From: Prado023 sp963706885
GTDB taxonomy: Bacteria; Actinomycetota; Actinomycetes; S36-B12; CAIYMF01
Direction of reading: 5' to 3'
Length of the DNA: 64,000 bases
Assembly (NCBI GenBank): GCA_963706885.1
Contig: CAVPNX010000007.1
Location: 127,404 to 191,403, forward strand
This document shows positions 8,771 to 18,768 of this stretch, piece after piece. Under the pieces are notes generated by a model. It was not told the origin of the DNA. It searched no databases and saw only the letters and a program-made list of their open reading frames with translations. Made by a program: the position numbers and the translations under genes. Every line of letters begins with the position of its first letter. The first letter of the stretch is position 1.

Positions 8771-10159
8771 GTGCGCGACCTCACCCAGATCATCAAGGCC
8801 TACGACGTCCGCGGGGTCTACCCCGACCAGCTCGACGCCGAGCTCGCCGAGCGGGTGGGCGCAGCATTCGCCCGGGTCGTCGGGGCCGGTCGGGCCGCCG
8901 GTGGCCCGGGCTCGGTGGTGGTGGGTCGCGACATGCGCCCCTCGGGGCCGGAGCTCGTCGCGGCGTTCTGCGTCGGGGTGACCGGGCAGGGGGTGGATGT
9001 CATCGACATCGGGCTGGCCAGCACCGACCAGCTCTACTTCGCGGCCGGCCGCCTCGGCCTGCCCGGGGCGATGTTCACCGCGAGCCACAACCCGGCGCAG
9101 TACAACGGCATCAAGCTGTGCCGTGCGGGAGCCACGCCTGTGGGGCAGGACTCGGGCCTGGCCGAGATCCGCGACATGGTCGCAGCCCCCGTGCCGGCCT
9201 CCGGCGACCCGGTGGGCTCGATCACCCACCGCGACCTGCTGGCCGACTACGCAGCCTTCCTGCACGAACTGGTCGACCTCTCGTCGATCCGGCCCCTGCG
9301 GGTGGTGGTGGACGCCGGCAACGGGATGGCCGGGCACACCGCCCCCGCGGTGCTGGACGTCCCCGCCCTGGACGTCGTCGCCCTGTACTTCGAGCTCGAC
9401 GGGACGTTCCCCAACCACGAGGCCAATCCGATCGAGTCCGAGAACCTGCGCGACCTGCAGGCGGCCGTCCTCGCGGAGGGCGCCGACGTCGGACTGGCCT
9501 TCGATGGCGACGCCGACCGGTGCTTCCTCGTCGACGAGCGCGGTGAGCTCGTGAGCCCGTCGGCGCTGACCGGCCTGGTGGCCGCGCGGGAGCTCGCCAA
9601 GCACCCCGGGTCGCCGATCATCCACAACCTGATCACCTCCCGTGCCGTCCCGGAGGTGATCCTCGAGAACGGCGGCGTCCCCGTGCGCACCCGCGTCGGG
9701 CACTCGTTCATCAAGGCCCGGATGGCGCAGACGGGTGCGGTCTTCGGCGGCGAGCACTCGGGCCACTTCTACTTCCGGGAGTTCTGGAACGCCGACTCCG
9801 GCATGCTGGCCGCGCTGCACACGATCGCCGCGCTGGGTGGCACGCCGCAGGGCACGACGCTCTCGTCGATGCTCGCCCCCTACGAGCGGTACGTGGCCAG
9901 CGGGGAGATCAACTCCGTGGTCACCGACGGCGCAGCAGCGACCCAGCGCGTGCGCACGGCCTTCGCCGCCGAGCCCGAGGTGACCTTCGACGACCTCGAC
10001 GGGATGACCGTCACCGGGCCGGACTGGTGGTTCAACGTCCGACCGAGCAACACCGAGCCGCTGCTGCGCCTGAACGCCGAGGCCCCGGACCAGGCATCCA
10101 TGGCGGCACTGCGCGATAGGGTCCTGACGTTGATCCGCGACGAGGGAGATCCGAGATGA
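8771..10159 (+). CDS. manB: Phosphomannomutase/phosphoglucomutase
   Basis: Interconverts mannose-6-phosphate and mannose-1-phosphate, feeding GDP-mannose synthesis in the cytoplasm. 462 aa, the normal length of the alpha-D-phosphohexomutase family, with all four signatures: phosphoserine loop TASHNP (Ser105), metal loop DGDADRCF, sugar-binding GEHSGHFYF and phosphate-binding RPSNTEPLLRL. The product of this gene is the substrate of the nucleotidyltransferase at 703-1791. The stop overlaps the start of the Trm112-like gene (ATGA), so the two are probably translationally coupled. Whether glucose phosphate is also used is not determined by sequence. Confidence 0.92.
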   Translation: MRDLTQIIKAYDVRGVYPDQLDAELAERVGAAFARVVGAGRAAGGPGSVVVGRDMRPSGPELVAAFCVGVTGQGVDVIDIGLASTDQLYFAAGRLGLPGAMFTASHNPAQYNGIKLCRAGATPVGQDSGLAEIRDMVAAPVPASGDPVGSITHRDLLADYAAFLHELVDLSSIRPLRVVVDAGNGMAGHTAPAVLDVPALDVVALYFELDGTFPNHEANPIESENLRDLQAAVLAEGADVGLAFDGDADRCFLVDERGELVSPSALTGLVAARELAKHPGSPIIHNLITSRAVPEVILENGGVPVRTRVGHSFIKARMAQTGAVFGGEHSGHFYFREFWNADSGMLAALHTIAALGGTPQGTTLSSMLAPYERYVASGEINSVVTDGAAATQRVRTAFAAEPEVTFDDLDGMTVTGPDWWFNVRPSNTEPLLRLNAEAPDQASMAALRDRVLTLIRDEGDPR

Positions 10160-10371
10160 ACATCGATCCCGTGCTGCTGGAGATCCTGGCCTGCCCATGC
10201 GAGCACCACGCCCCGGTTGAGCCCGACACGGCTGACCCCGCCTCGGCCACGGCACTCGTGTGCACCCGGTGCGCCACCCGCTTCCCGGTGCGCGACGACA
10301 TCCCCGTGATGCTGCTCGACGAGGCGACGCCCGGCCCGCAGGGCGTCGGGGCGGACCTGGGCGCGTCATGA
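10156..10371 (+). CDS. Trm112 family zinc-ribbon protein
   Basis: 71 aa. A single zinc-ribbon-like fold: CPC near residues 13-15 and CTRC near 39-42, with the family's LLEILACP opening and the FPVRDDIPVMLLDEA closing segment. Trm112 proteins activate methyltransferases in eukaryotes; the short bacterial homologues have no established role. It starts at ATG 10156, overlapping the manB stop by 4 bases. In related actinobacteria a similar small gene sits between manB and a sugar isomerase; here the isomerase is absent and a metal transporter follows. Confidence 0.85.
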   Translation: MNIDPVLLEILACPCEHHAPVEPDTADPASATALVCTRCATRFPVRDDIPVMLLDEATPGPQGVGADLGAS

Positions 10372-10393
10372 CCACCGGCCACCTGACCCGGCC

Positions 10394-11395
10394 ATGAGCA
10401 CCGAGGGCGGGACCAAGGCCGTCATCGCGGCGATGATCGCCAACGGCGGCATCGCCATCACGAAGTTCGGCGCCTACGCGATCACCGGGTCGTCGTCGAT
10501 GCTCTCCGAGGCGATCCACTCGGTGGCCGACACCGGCAACCAGGCCCTGCTGCTGATCGGCGGCAAGCGCTCGCTGGAGGCCCCCGACGCGGAGCACCAG
10601 TTCGGGTACGGCCGCCGGCGCTACGTGTACGCCTTCGTCGTGGCGATCATCCTGTTCATGCTCGGCGGGATCTTCTCGCTGTACGAGGGGTGGCACAAGA
10701 TCAGCCACCCCGAGGAGCTGAACATGGTCTGGGTGGCCTACCTGGTCCTGTTCATCGCCATCGCCCTGGAGTCCTGGTCGTTCCGGACCGCCTTCCGCGA
10801 GGCCAACAAGTCGCGGGGCGACCGGAGCCTCAAGGCCTACATCCAGGACACGCGCCAGCCCGAGCTCCCCGTCGTGCTGCTCGAGGACCTCGGCGCGCTG
10901 TTCGGCCTCATCCTGGCGCTGTTCGGCATCACGATGGCGGTCCTCACCGGGGATCCCCGCTGGGATGGCCTGGGCTCCCTGGCCATCGGAACGCTGCTGC
11001 TGTGCATCGCGGTGTTCCTGGCGTTCGAGATGGCCGGCCTGCTGGTCGGGGAGTCCGCGTTGCCCGAGCAGGAGACGGCCATCAGGCAGGCCCTCAACGC
11101 CCAGCCCGGGGTTGACTCGATCATCCACATGCGCACGCTGCACACCGGCCCGGACGAGCTGCTGGTCGCGGTGAAGATCGGCGTCAGTCGCGACATCCCC
11201 GCCCACGAGCTGGCCGTCGTGATCGACGAGGCGGAGCAGCGCGTCCGCGCGGCGGTCCCGACAGCCAGGTGGATCTACCTCGAGCCCGACATCCAGCGGG
11301 CACCCGCCGGCTCCGACGTGCCGGGGGCGCCCGTCGCGGCGGCCGGCGGGACGGACAACCCCTCTGCAGGTCAGGAGCCTGCCGCCGAGGCGTAG
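10394..11395 (+). CDS. Cation diffusion facilitator (ZnT9-like) transporter
   Basis: 333 aa inner-membrane antiporter, probably for Zn2+ or another divalent metal. Six hydrophobic segments can be traced between residues about 8 and 225; SEAIHSVADTGNQALLLIG in the second helix supplies the His and Asp of a CDF metal site, and LLEDLGALFG in a later helix supplies an acidic partner. The HQFGYGRRRYVYAFVVA loop marks the ZnT9-like branch. A cytoplasmic C-terminal dimer domain follows (SIIHMRTLHTGPDELLVAVK) and ends in a low-complexity tail. Start ATG 10394. It sits 22 bases after the Trm112-like gene. Metal specificity is unknown. Confidence 0.88.
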   Translation: MSTEGGTKAVIAAMIANGGIAITKFGAYAITGSSSMLSEAIHSVADTGNQALLLIGGKRSLEAPDAEHQFGYGRRRYVYAFVVAIILFMLGGIFSLYEGWHKISHPEELNMVWVAYLVLFIAIALESWSFRTAFREANKSRGDRSLKAYIQDTRQPELPVVLLEDLGALFGLILALFGITMAVLTGDPRWDGLGSLAIGTLLLCIAVFLAFEMAGLLVGESALPEQETAIRQALNAQPGVDSIIHMRTLHTGPDELLVAVKIGVSRDIPAHELAVVIDEAEQRVRAAVPTARWIYLEPDIQRAPAGSDVPGAPVAAAGGTDNPSAGQEPAAEA

Positions 11396-11559
11396 GAGCC
11401 GTCCTGCTGGTGCCGATCGGCCGAAGGTGCGACAATGGTGTCCTCGACGGTCACGCCGTCGGGTGCGAACCATCGAAGCCTCGTGGACGTTCGCCGGCCG
11501 GCCGCCCCAGGGCGGCTCCCCTTCGCGCACACCGCGCCGCACTGCAAACGAGGAGCTCC

Positions 11560-12993
<1,434 letters not shown>

Positions 12994-13044
12994 TCGCCCG
13001 ATCGACCCGATCGACCCGATCGGTCCGGAACCGCCCGGAACCGC

Positions 13045-13098
13045 CACGAAGGTGGTGGGTTGTTGCTCCGCTCTGGGCAACAACCCACCACCTTCGTG
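13045..13098. terminator. Perfect 22-bp hairpin between ahcY and the RDD gene
   Basis: 13045-13066 and 13077-13098 are exact inverted complements (22 bp) around a 10-base loop. It lies between two convergent genes and is symmetric, so it could stop transcription from both sides. There is no U-tract, as is common for actinobacterial hairpins. Two short tandem repeats precede it: three 9-base units based on CGATCGACC (about 12998-13025) and two copies of GGAACCGCC. Confidence 0.7.
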
Positions 13099-13137
13099 CT
13101 GGTGGGGGTGCGTGGGCGGGCACCGGCGTGGCTCGGG

Positions 13138-14070
13138 TCAGGCGGGTGGGGCGAAACCCGTGGGGGGCGGGCTCGCTGCCTGTGCCTGGGCGGCCGGTGC
13201 CGGGGCGCTGGGAGTTGCTGGTCCATACGAGGGCAACGGGGAGGGCTGGGCGGCCGGCTGGGGGGCAGTCCCAGGCGCAGGCGGCGGCGCTGCGGTCGCG
13301 GCCCCACTGCCCCAGGGGGCGGCCGGCGCCCCCGACGCCCGCCGGGTGCGCTCGGCCAGGACCGCGGCCAGGTAGGCCTCGGCGGGGGTGCCGGCCGGCG
13401 CCGGCGTGCGCACGTAGCCGGCCACCTGGGTGGCCAGTCGCTCGGCGGTCCGCACCCGCACCGTCGGGTCGAGTGTCGGCGCCCGGTGCAGGAACGTGCG
13501 CACGTTGAGCACCAGCCCGTCGGGCAGCGCGACGAGGTCCAGTCCCGCGGCCCACCCGGCCAACGGCGCCGGCATGGTGATCTCCTGATGGGCGGTGCTC
13601 GCACGCGGGATCCGCTCGCCCACCACGATCGTGCCGGCCAGGTGGTCGCCCATCCGCTTGGACTTCGACGAGGCCAGTGCGCTGATCCCGCCGACGACCC
13701 CGGAGGTGACCCAGAAGTCGAGGAAGACCATGGCCAGGGCGCGCACCAGGGAATGGCGCATCCTGATCGGCCCGCCGTCATCGCGCACGACCCGCAGCCC
13801 CATCAGCATCTTGCCCACGGAGCGACCACGCGTCAGCGTCTCGACCAGCGTGGGCCATCCCACGAGGGCCAGGACCACGACGGCCAGCGTGACGGCGGCC
13901 TGGGCCCCGGGGCTGCCGCCGGCGGAGAACACCCAGCTGACCAGGACCGTGCCCACCATGAGCAGCGTGACCTGGATCGTGAGGTCCACGGCCAGTGCCA
14001 GCGAACGCGACGGCAGGCCCGCGATCCGCAGGTCCAGGGTGATCGCGTCCCCGGTGATCAGGTTGGCCAC
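13138..14070 (-). CDS. RDD family membrane protein
   Basis: 310 aa. The N-terminal half has the RDD signature (R22 and D29 in GLPSRSLALAVDL) and four hydrophobic helices, the second pair bracketing the conserved TRGRSVGKMLMGLRVV. The C-terminal third is soluble and ends in an 80-residue Ala/Pro-rich tail. Function of RDD proteins is poorly defined; some are linked to ion transport. Start GTG 14070 has GGGAGGAT a few bases upstream; the frame opens at 14103 but that start has no such site. Divergent from the SpoIIM-like gene (35 bases apart), an arrangement common in actinobacteria alongside DUF58/MoxR. Confidence 0.82.
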   Translation of the reverse strand: MANLITGDAITLDLRIAGLPSRSLALAVDLTIQVTLLMVGTVLVSWVFSAGGSPGAQAAVTLAVVVLALVGWPTLVETLTRGRSVGKMLMGLRVVRDDGGPIRMRHSLVRALAMVFLDFWVTSGVVGGISALASSKSKRMGDHLAGTIVVGERIPRASTAHQEITMPAPLAGWAAGLDLVALPDGLVLNVRTFLHRAPTLDPTVRVRTAERLATQVAGYVRTPAPAGTPAEAYLAAVLAERTRRASGAPAAPWGSGAATAAPPPAPGTAPQPAAQPSPLPSYGPATPSAPAPAAQAQAASPPPTGFAPPA

Positions 14071-14105
14071 GCGCCCATCCTCCCACCAGCGCCTACCCTT
14101 CACCT

Positions 14106-15107
14106 GTGGATGTCGATGCCTTCGTCAGGTCGCACAGCCCGGAGTGGGAGCGGTTGGCCGTCCTGACGCGCACGCGCCGGCTCACCGGCGCCGAGGCCAC
14201 CGAGCTGGTCGACCTGTACCAGCGCACGGCAACCCACCTGTCGATGGTCCGCAGCGCCGCCCCCGACCCCGCCCTCGTCGGCCGGCTCACCCAGCTGGTG
14301 GCACAGGCACGCGCCCGGGTGACCGGGACACACGCCCCCATGTGGCAGGAGGTCCTCACGTTCTTCCGGGTCGGGTTCCCGGTGGCCGTCTGGCGGGCGC
14401 GGTACTGGTGGATCGCGGCCGGGATCGGGTTCACGTTCGTGGCGCTGGCCGTCGGGTCCTGGGTGGCGAACTCACCGGCGGTGCAGGCGGCGCTGGGCAC
14501 GCCCGAGGAGATCCGCCAACTGGTCGAGGAGGACTTCGCGGCCTACTACTCCTCGGACGCCGCCGCGGGCTTCGCCGCCCGGGTCTGGACCAACAACGCC
14601 TGGGTGTCGGCCCTGGTGCTGATCGCCGGGGCGTTCTTCGTGCTGCCGGCCGTGTACGTGCTGGCCCAGAACGCGATCAACGTCGGGATCGTCGGTGGGC
14701 TGATGGTCGCCAACGGCCGCGGGGACGTGTTCCTCGGCCTGATCGCCCCGCATGGGCTGCTCGAGCTGACGGCCGTGTTCGTCGCCGCCGGAGCCGGCAT
14801 GCGGCTGGGCTGGCAGTGGTTCGATCCCGGTCCGCGCCCGCGGAGCGTCGCCCTGGCGCAGGAGGGCCGGGCGGCGGTCGCCATCGCGATGGGGCTTGCG
14901 GTCGTGCTGCTGATCTCGGGGGTGATCGAGGGCTTCGTGACCCCCTCCCCGCTGCCCACCTGGGCCCGGATCGGGATCGGTGCCCTGGCCCTCGGCGCGT
15001 TCCTGGCCTACGTCGGCATCTACGGCAGCCGCGGCGAGCGGGCCGGGTTCACCGGGGACATCACCAGCGACGGCGGCGTCACCGAGCTGGCCCCGATGTC
15101 GGGCTGA
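14106..15107 (+). CDS. Stage II sporulation protein M (SpoIIM)-like membrane protein
   Basis: 333 aa. A soluble helical N-terminus (residues 1-95, SHSPEWERLAVLTRTRRLTG) precedes at least five hydrophobic helices. In the middle the family-typical NNAWVSALVLIAGAFFVLPA and NAINVGIVGG segments, and the PHGLLELTAVFVA motif, are clear. SpoIIM in Bacillus works in peptidoglycan hydrolysis during engulfment; actinobacterial homologues sit beside RDD, DUF58 and MoxR genes and their role is unknown. Start GTG 14106 near the RDD start on the other strand. Convergent with DUF58. Confidence 0.85.
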   Translation: MDVDAFVRSHSPEWERLAVLTRTRRLTGAEATELVDLYQRTATHLSMVRSAAPDPALVGRLTQLVAQARARVTGTHAPMWQEVLTFFRVGFPVAVWRARYWWIAAGIGFTFVALAVGSWVANSPAVQAALGTPEEIRQLVEEDFAAYYSSDAAAGFAARVWTNNAWVSALVLIAGAFFVLPAVYVLAQNAINVGIVGGLMVANGRGDVFLGLIAPHGLLELTAVFVAAGAGMRLGWQWFDPGPRPRSVALAQEGRAAVAIAMGLAVVLLISGVIEGFVTPSPLPTWARIGIGALALGAFLAYVGIYGSRGERAGFTGDITSDGGVTELAPMSG

Positions 15108-15161
15108 GGTCGCACCCCCGCGTCCTCCCCCGGAGTTCGTCCAACTCTCGGGCGCCTGGCG

Positions 15162-15214
15162 CGGTTTCATCCAAGTCTCGGGCCGCCGATCGGACGCAAT
15201 CTTGGACGAAACCG
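15162..15214. terminator. Hairpin between SpoIIM-like and DUF58 genes
   Basis: CGGTTTCATCCAAG (15162-15175) pairs with CTTGGACGAAACCG (15201-15214) with one mismatch around a 25-base loop. It separates convergent genes and is probably a two-way terminator. A degenerate copy of the left arm plus flank (TCGTCCAACTCTCGGG, 15138-15152) precedes it. Confidence 0.5.
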
Positions 15215-15224
15215 GGCCGAGGCC

Positions 15225-16559
15225 TCACAGGCGGCCGGCGGCCTTCATGTCGAGGTAGGCGTCGGCGACCTTGGGGGCGATGTCCGACGGCGTGGCCTCC
15301 ACGACGCGCACCCCCATGCGCGTCAGCATGGTGGCGACGTGGGCCCGGTCGAGATCGGCACGAGCCCGTGCCGCGCGCAGGTACACCCCCGCGGCGTCCT
15401 CAGCTGCCCTGCCGGGTCCGCCGACGAGGGCGGCGACAGGTTCCGGCTCGCGGACGGAGGCCACGATCACCGTGTGCCGGGCGGTCAGCGCCGGCAGCGC
15501 CGGGATCAGTCCCTCCTCCATCGCCGGGCGGTCCAGTGCGACGAACAGCACGACCAGGGCGCGCTTGCGGACCCGCGCCAGCACCGTGGACACCAGCCCC
15601 CGGTAGTCGGTCTCGGTGAGCTCGGGGTCCAGGGTGGCGATCCCGTCGACGAGGCGGGGCAGCAGGCTCGGGCCGCTGCCCCCGCTGACCTGCAGCCGCG
15701 TGCGCCGGTCATGGGCGACCAGGTCGACCCGGTCCCCAGCCCGCCCCGCCAGGGCGGCGAGCAGCAGCCCGGCGTCGATCAGGATGTCCAGGCGGGTCTC
15801 GTCGCCGATGCGCACAGCACTCGTGCGCCCGGTGTCCAGGACCATGACGACGCGGCGGTCCCGCTCCGGGCGCCAGGTCCGCACCATGACGTCGTCCGCC
15901 CGTGCCGTGGCCCGCCAGTCGATGGAGCGCACATCGTCGCCGGGGACGTACTCGCGCAATGAGTCGAACTCGGTGCCCTGGGCACGCACCGCGATGGCCT
16001 GGCGGCCGTCCATGTCGCGCAGCCGGGCCAGCCGGGAGGGCAGGTGCCGCCGGGAGCTGAACGCCGGCAGCGTGCGCACCGACCAGTCCACCTCGATGCT
16101 GCGCTGCCGTCCGGCCGCCCCCAGGGGCCCCAGGGAGCGCAGGGTGACCCGGTCGGTCGGGCGGTCCCCACGTCGGGTCGGCGCAACGGCGACATCCACC
16201 CGCAGCGTGTCCCCGGCCGCCAGGTCGATCGCCGTGCGGTCGGTCGCGCCATCGACCGTGGCGTGGGCGGTGGGTGCCCAGGCGTCGCGCAGGTGGCCGC
16301 GCCAGCGCCGGGTGCCGGTGTTCGTGACCGCCAGCTGGACATGGGCGACCTGGCCGAGGCGGACCTTGCGGTCCCCGCTGCGGGCAAGTGCCAGGGCCCG
16401 GGGGGTGGGCGCCAGCGCGGCGTCGCTGACCAGCACCACCAGGAGGACCGCGTTGACCGCCACCAGGGCGGTCCAGGCCGGGACCCCACCGGCGACGAGC
16501 AGCCCGACGATGCCGGCGCCGACCAGCGCCAGCACGGCAGCCCGGCCGGTCAGGACCAT
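15225..16559 (-). CDS. DUF58 domain protein
   Basis: 444 aa. Two N-terminal membrane helices (GRAAVLALVGAGIVGLLVAG and VAVNAVLLVVLVSDAAL) anchor it; an extracellular-type beta domain follows, then the DUF58 core: FDSLREYVPGDDVRSIDW near the middle, and RRVVMVLDTGRTSA, a von Willebrand A-like metal-site strand. DUF58 proteins accompany MoxR ATPases and are thought to act in assembly or folding of surface complexes. The start codon shares its A with the MoxR stop (TGATG). It is the last gene of the minus-strand operon, before the hairpin at 15162-15214. Confidence 0.85.
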   Translation of the reverse strand: MVLTGRAAVLALVGAGIVGLLVAGGVPAWTALVAVNAVLLVVLVSDAALAPTPRALALARSGDRKVRLGQVAHVQLAVTNTGTRRWRGHLRDAWAPTAHATVDGATDRTAIDLAAGDTLRVDVAVAPTRRGDRPTDRVTLRSLGPLGAAGRQRSIEVDWSVRTLPAFSSRRHLPSRLARLRDMDGRQAIAVRAQGTEFDSLREYVPGDDVRSIDWRATARADDVMVRTWRPERDRRVVMVLDTGRTSAVRIGDETRLDILIDAGLLLAALAGRAGDRVDLVAHDRRTRLQVSGGSGPSLLPRLVDGIATLDPELTETDYRGLVSTVLARVRKRALVVLFVALDRPAMEEGLIPALPALTARHTVIVASVREPEPVAALVGGPGRAAEDAAGVYLRAARARADLDRAHVATMLTRMGVRVVEATPSDIAPKVADAYLDMKAAGRL

Positions 16560-17590
16560 CAGCGTGGGACCGGGACGCTGTTCAGGACGGTGTCGATGAT
16601 GGCGTCGGGGGTGACGCCCTCCAGCTCGGCCTCGGGCCGGATCTTGATCCGGTGCCGCAGCGCGGGCCGGGCCAGGGCCTTGACGTCATCCGGGGTCACG
16701 TAGTCGCGCCCGGCCAGCCACGCCCACGCCCGGGCCGTGCGCAGCAGGGCGATGGCACCACGGGGCGAGACGCCGAGCTGGGCGGACGGGGAGGTGCGGG
16801 TCGCGCGCACGAGGTCCACGACGTACGCCGTGACCTCCGGGGAGACCGCGACCGTGGCGACGGCTGCGCGGGCCCGGACCAGGTCCTCGGCCGTCGCGAC
16901 GGGCCGCACTCCGGCCGCGGCCAGGTCGCGCGGGTCGAAGCCGGCCATGTGCCGGGCCAGCACCCCGAACTCGGCATCGCGCTCCGGGAGGGGCACCGTG
17001 AGCATGAGCAGGAACCGGTCGAGCTGGGCCTCAGGCAGCGGGTAGGTGCCCTCGTACTCGATGGGGTTCTGGGTGGCCGCCACCAGGAACGGGTCGGGCA
17101 GCGGGCGGGCCGTCCCGTCGACGGTGACCTGGCCCTCCTCCATGACCTCCAGCAGCGAGGCCTGGGTCTTCGGAGGCGTCCGGTTGATCTCATCGGCCAG
17201 CAGCAGGTTGGTGAAGACCGGACCCGGGCGGAACGAGAACGCCGAGGTCCGGTTGTCGTACACCAGCGACCCGGTGACGTCACCGGGCATGAGGTCGGGG
17301 GTGAACTGCACCCGTTTGCTGTCCAGGGCCAGGCTGGCCGCCAGCGCCCGGACCATGAGGGTCTTGGCCGTGCCGGGCACCCCCTCGAGCAGGACGTGCC
17401 CGCGGCACAGCAGGGCGATGACCAGCCCCGTGATGGCCGCGTCCTGGCCCACCACGGCCTTGCCCACCTCGGCGCGCAGCGCCATCAGCGGCTCCCGCGG
17501 ATCGGCCTGGCGAGGATCGGCTCCCTGCGGATCGACGTCCTGCGGATCGGCTTCCCGAGGATCGGTCCCGTGTGGATCAGCGTCGGTCAT
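16559..17590 (-). CDS. MoxR-family AAA ATPase
   Basis: 343 aa. Chaperone-like AAA_3 ATPase. Walker A GVPGTAKT is at residues 70-77, Walker B LLLADEINR follows near 135, sensor-type ATQNP and PLPEAQLDRFL are present, and the C-terminal lid is complete. MoxR proteins remodel partner proteins, usually with a DUF58/VWA partner; the DUF58 gene overlaps its stop. Unusual: residues 3-34 are a short tandem array of the pattern x-DP-x-x (ADPHG TDPRE ADPQD VDPQG ADPRQ ADPRE), a charged disordered extension. Start ATG 17590 overlaps the DUF4350 stop by 4 bases. Confidence 0.9.
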   Translation of the reverse strand: MTDADPHGTDPREADPQDVDPQGADPRQADPREPLMALRAEVGKAVVGQDAAITGLVIALLCRGHVLLEGVPGTAKTLMVRALAASLALDSKRVQFTPDLMPGDVTGSLVYDNRTSAFSFRPGPVFTNLLLADEINRTPPKTQASLLEVMEEGQVTVDGTARPLPDPFLVAATQNPIEYEGTYPLPEAQLDRFLLMLTVPLPERDAEFGVLARHMAGFDPRDLAAAGVRPVATAEDLVRARAAVATVAVSPEVTAYVVDLVRATRTSPSAQLGVSPRGAIALLRTARAWAWLAGRDYVTPDDVKALARPALRHRIKIRPEAELEGVTPDAIIDTVLNSVPVPR

Positions 17591-18768
17591 GCCCCGCCCA
17601 CCTCCTGCATCAGTGCCTCAAGGTCATGGCCCAACGCCACGAGGTGGGCGTCGGTCGTCGGTTCAGGACCGTACAGCAGGGAACCCACCTGCTCGGCCGG
17701 ACGCCCGCTGCGGGTGGCCGCCGCCGTCACCAGGTGGGACTCGGGGACGCCGCGGCTGAGCCCCAGCCGCACCCGGATGCGTTCCCGGGCGCGGGCACGC
17801 AGGTGGGTGGCTGCCTCGGCGCGGGCATGGTTGGCGTGCAGGAGCCGTGCGTGCCCCGCGCTGGTCTCGCCGGAGCGCACGACCACGGGCAGGGGCTCGG
17901 TCACGAGGCGACCGAGTCGGCGCGAACGCCACCACGCAACCAACCCGCAGGCGACCAGGACCTGCAGCAGCACGGGGACGACCCATTCGGGGACGAGGTC
18001 GGTGACCGAGGCGCCGGCCTCGCCGGCAAGGGCGGGGTCGCTGGCCACCGGCCGCCACCACACCAGGTCGCTGCGGCTGCCCAGCAGGCTCAGGGCCAGG
18101 GACGCGTTGCCCTGCTCGTCGAAGCCCTCATTGGTCAGCGGATGGGGGCTGCCGAGGACCACCACCTCCGGGCGGTCAGCCCGGCCGGGGATCACCAGCA
18201 GGGCCGCACTCTCCGGACGGTCGTAGCACGCCTGCCCCGGGGGCAGCCACGCGCGGGCGTCGTAGCGCGTTCCGGGCAGTTGGGCGCTGCCGGCGCGCAC
18301 GGCCGGCTCCCAGCGGCAGCCCGGGGAGACCGGGTCGTCCCCGGCCACGTCGGCGACCTCGACCCCCGCGGCCAGCCGCTCCAGGGCCGCGGAGCCGGGC
18401 AGGGGATCGACCAGCACCAGCCGTGCGGGCCCCGAATCCAGGACCTCGGAGAGCATCTCGTTCGTGAGCAGGGTCGAGTCCGTGACGAGCACCGTCGCGC
18501 CCTCGGCGTTGGCCGCCGCGTCGGCCGTCGTTCGCACGTCGGTGACGTCGACGCCCTGGTCGCCCAGCACGTTGGCCACTGCGCGTGAGCCGGAGGGGTC
18601 CACCGCTGCGGGATCCAGGTAGCCGGTCCGCCGCGAGGTCGTGAGCATGAGGACCACCAGGGCGACCAGCAGCAGGAGGGTGATCGCGATGCCGCGGGTG
18701 GTGGGGCGCCACCGTCGCGTGCGCTCCCAGGTGGTCTCGTCGAAGGTGGGGGCGACCGGCGCGCTCAT
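17587..18768 (-). CDS. DUF4350 domain membrane protein
   Basis: 393 aa from ATG 18768. An N-terminal transmembrane helix (ITLLLLVALVVLMLTTS) precedes an extracytoplasmic DUF4350 domain (SGSRAVANVLGDQGVDVTDV...VLVTDSTLLTNEML), then a second helix (WVVPVLLQVLVACGLVAWW) and a cytoplasmic tail. The family is found in operons with DUF4129, MoxR and DUF58; function unknown, presumably cell-surface. As sequenced there is no stop between the preceding DUF4129 gene and this one: the frames are continuous. The ATG has the usual ATGA context in which the upstream stop would lie one frame over. Confidence 0.75.
   Translation of the reverse strand: MSAPVAPTFDETTWERTRRWRPTTRGIAITLLLLVALVVLMLTTSRRTGYLDPAAVDPSGSRAVANVLGDQGVDVTDVRTTADAAANAEGATVLVTDSTLLTNEMLSEVLDSGPARLVLVDPLPGSAALERLAAGVEVADVAGDDPVSPGCRWEPAVRAGSAQLPGTRYDARAWLPPGQACYDRPESAALLVIPGRADRPEVVVLGSPHPLTNEGFDEQGNASLALSLLGSRSDLVWWRPVASDPALAGEAGASVTDLVPEWVVPVLLQVLVACGLVAWWRSRRLGRLVTEPLPVVVRSGETSAGHARLLHANHARAEAATHLRARARERIRVRLGLSRGVPESHLVTAAATRSGRPAEQVGSLLYGPEPTTDAHLVALGHDLEALMQEVGGA

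Noticed and set aside
11396..11559. A SAM or SAH riboswitch before adenosylhomocysteinase
   Set aside because: I could not find the conserved core of SAH, SAM-I/IV or SAM-II elements; only short GC stems typical of the background.
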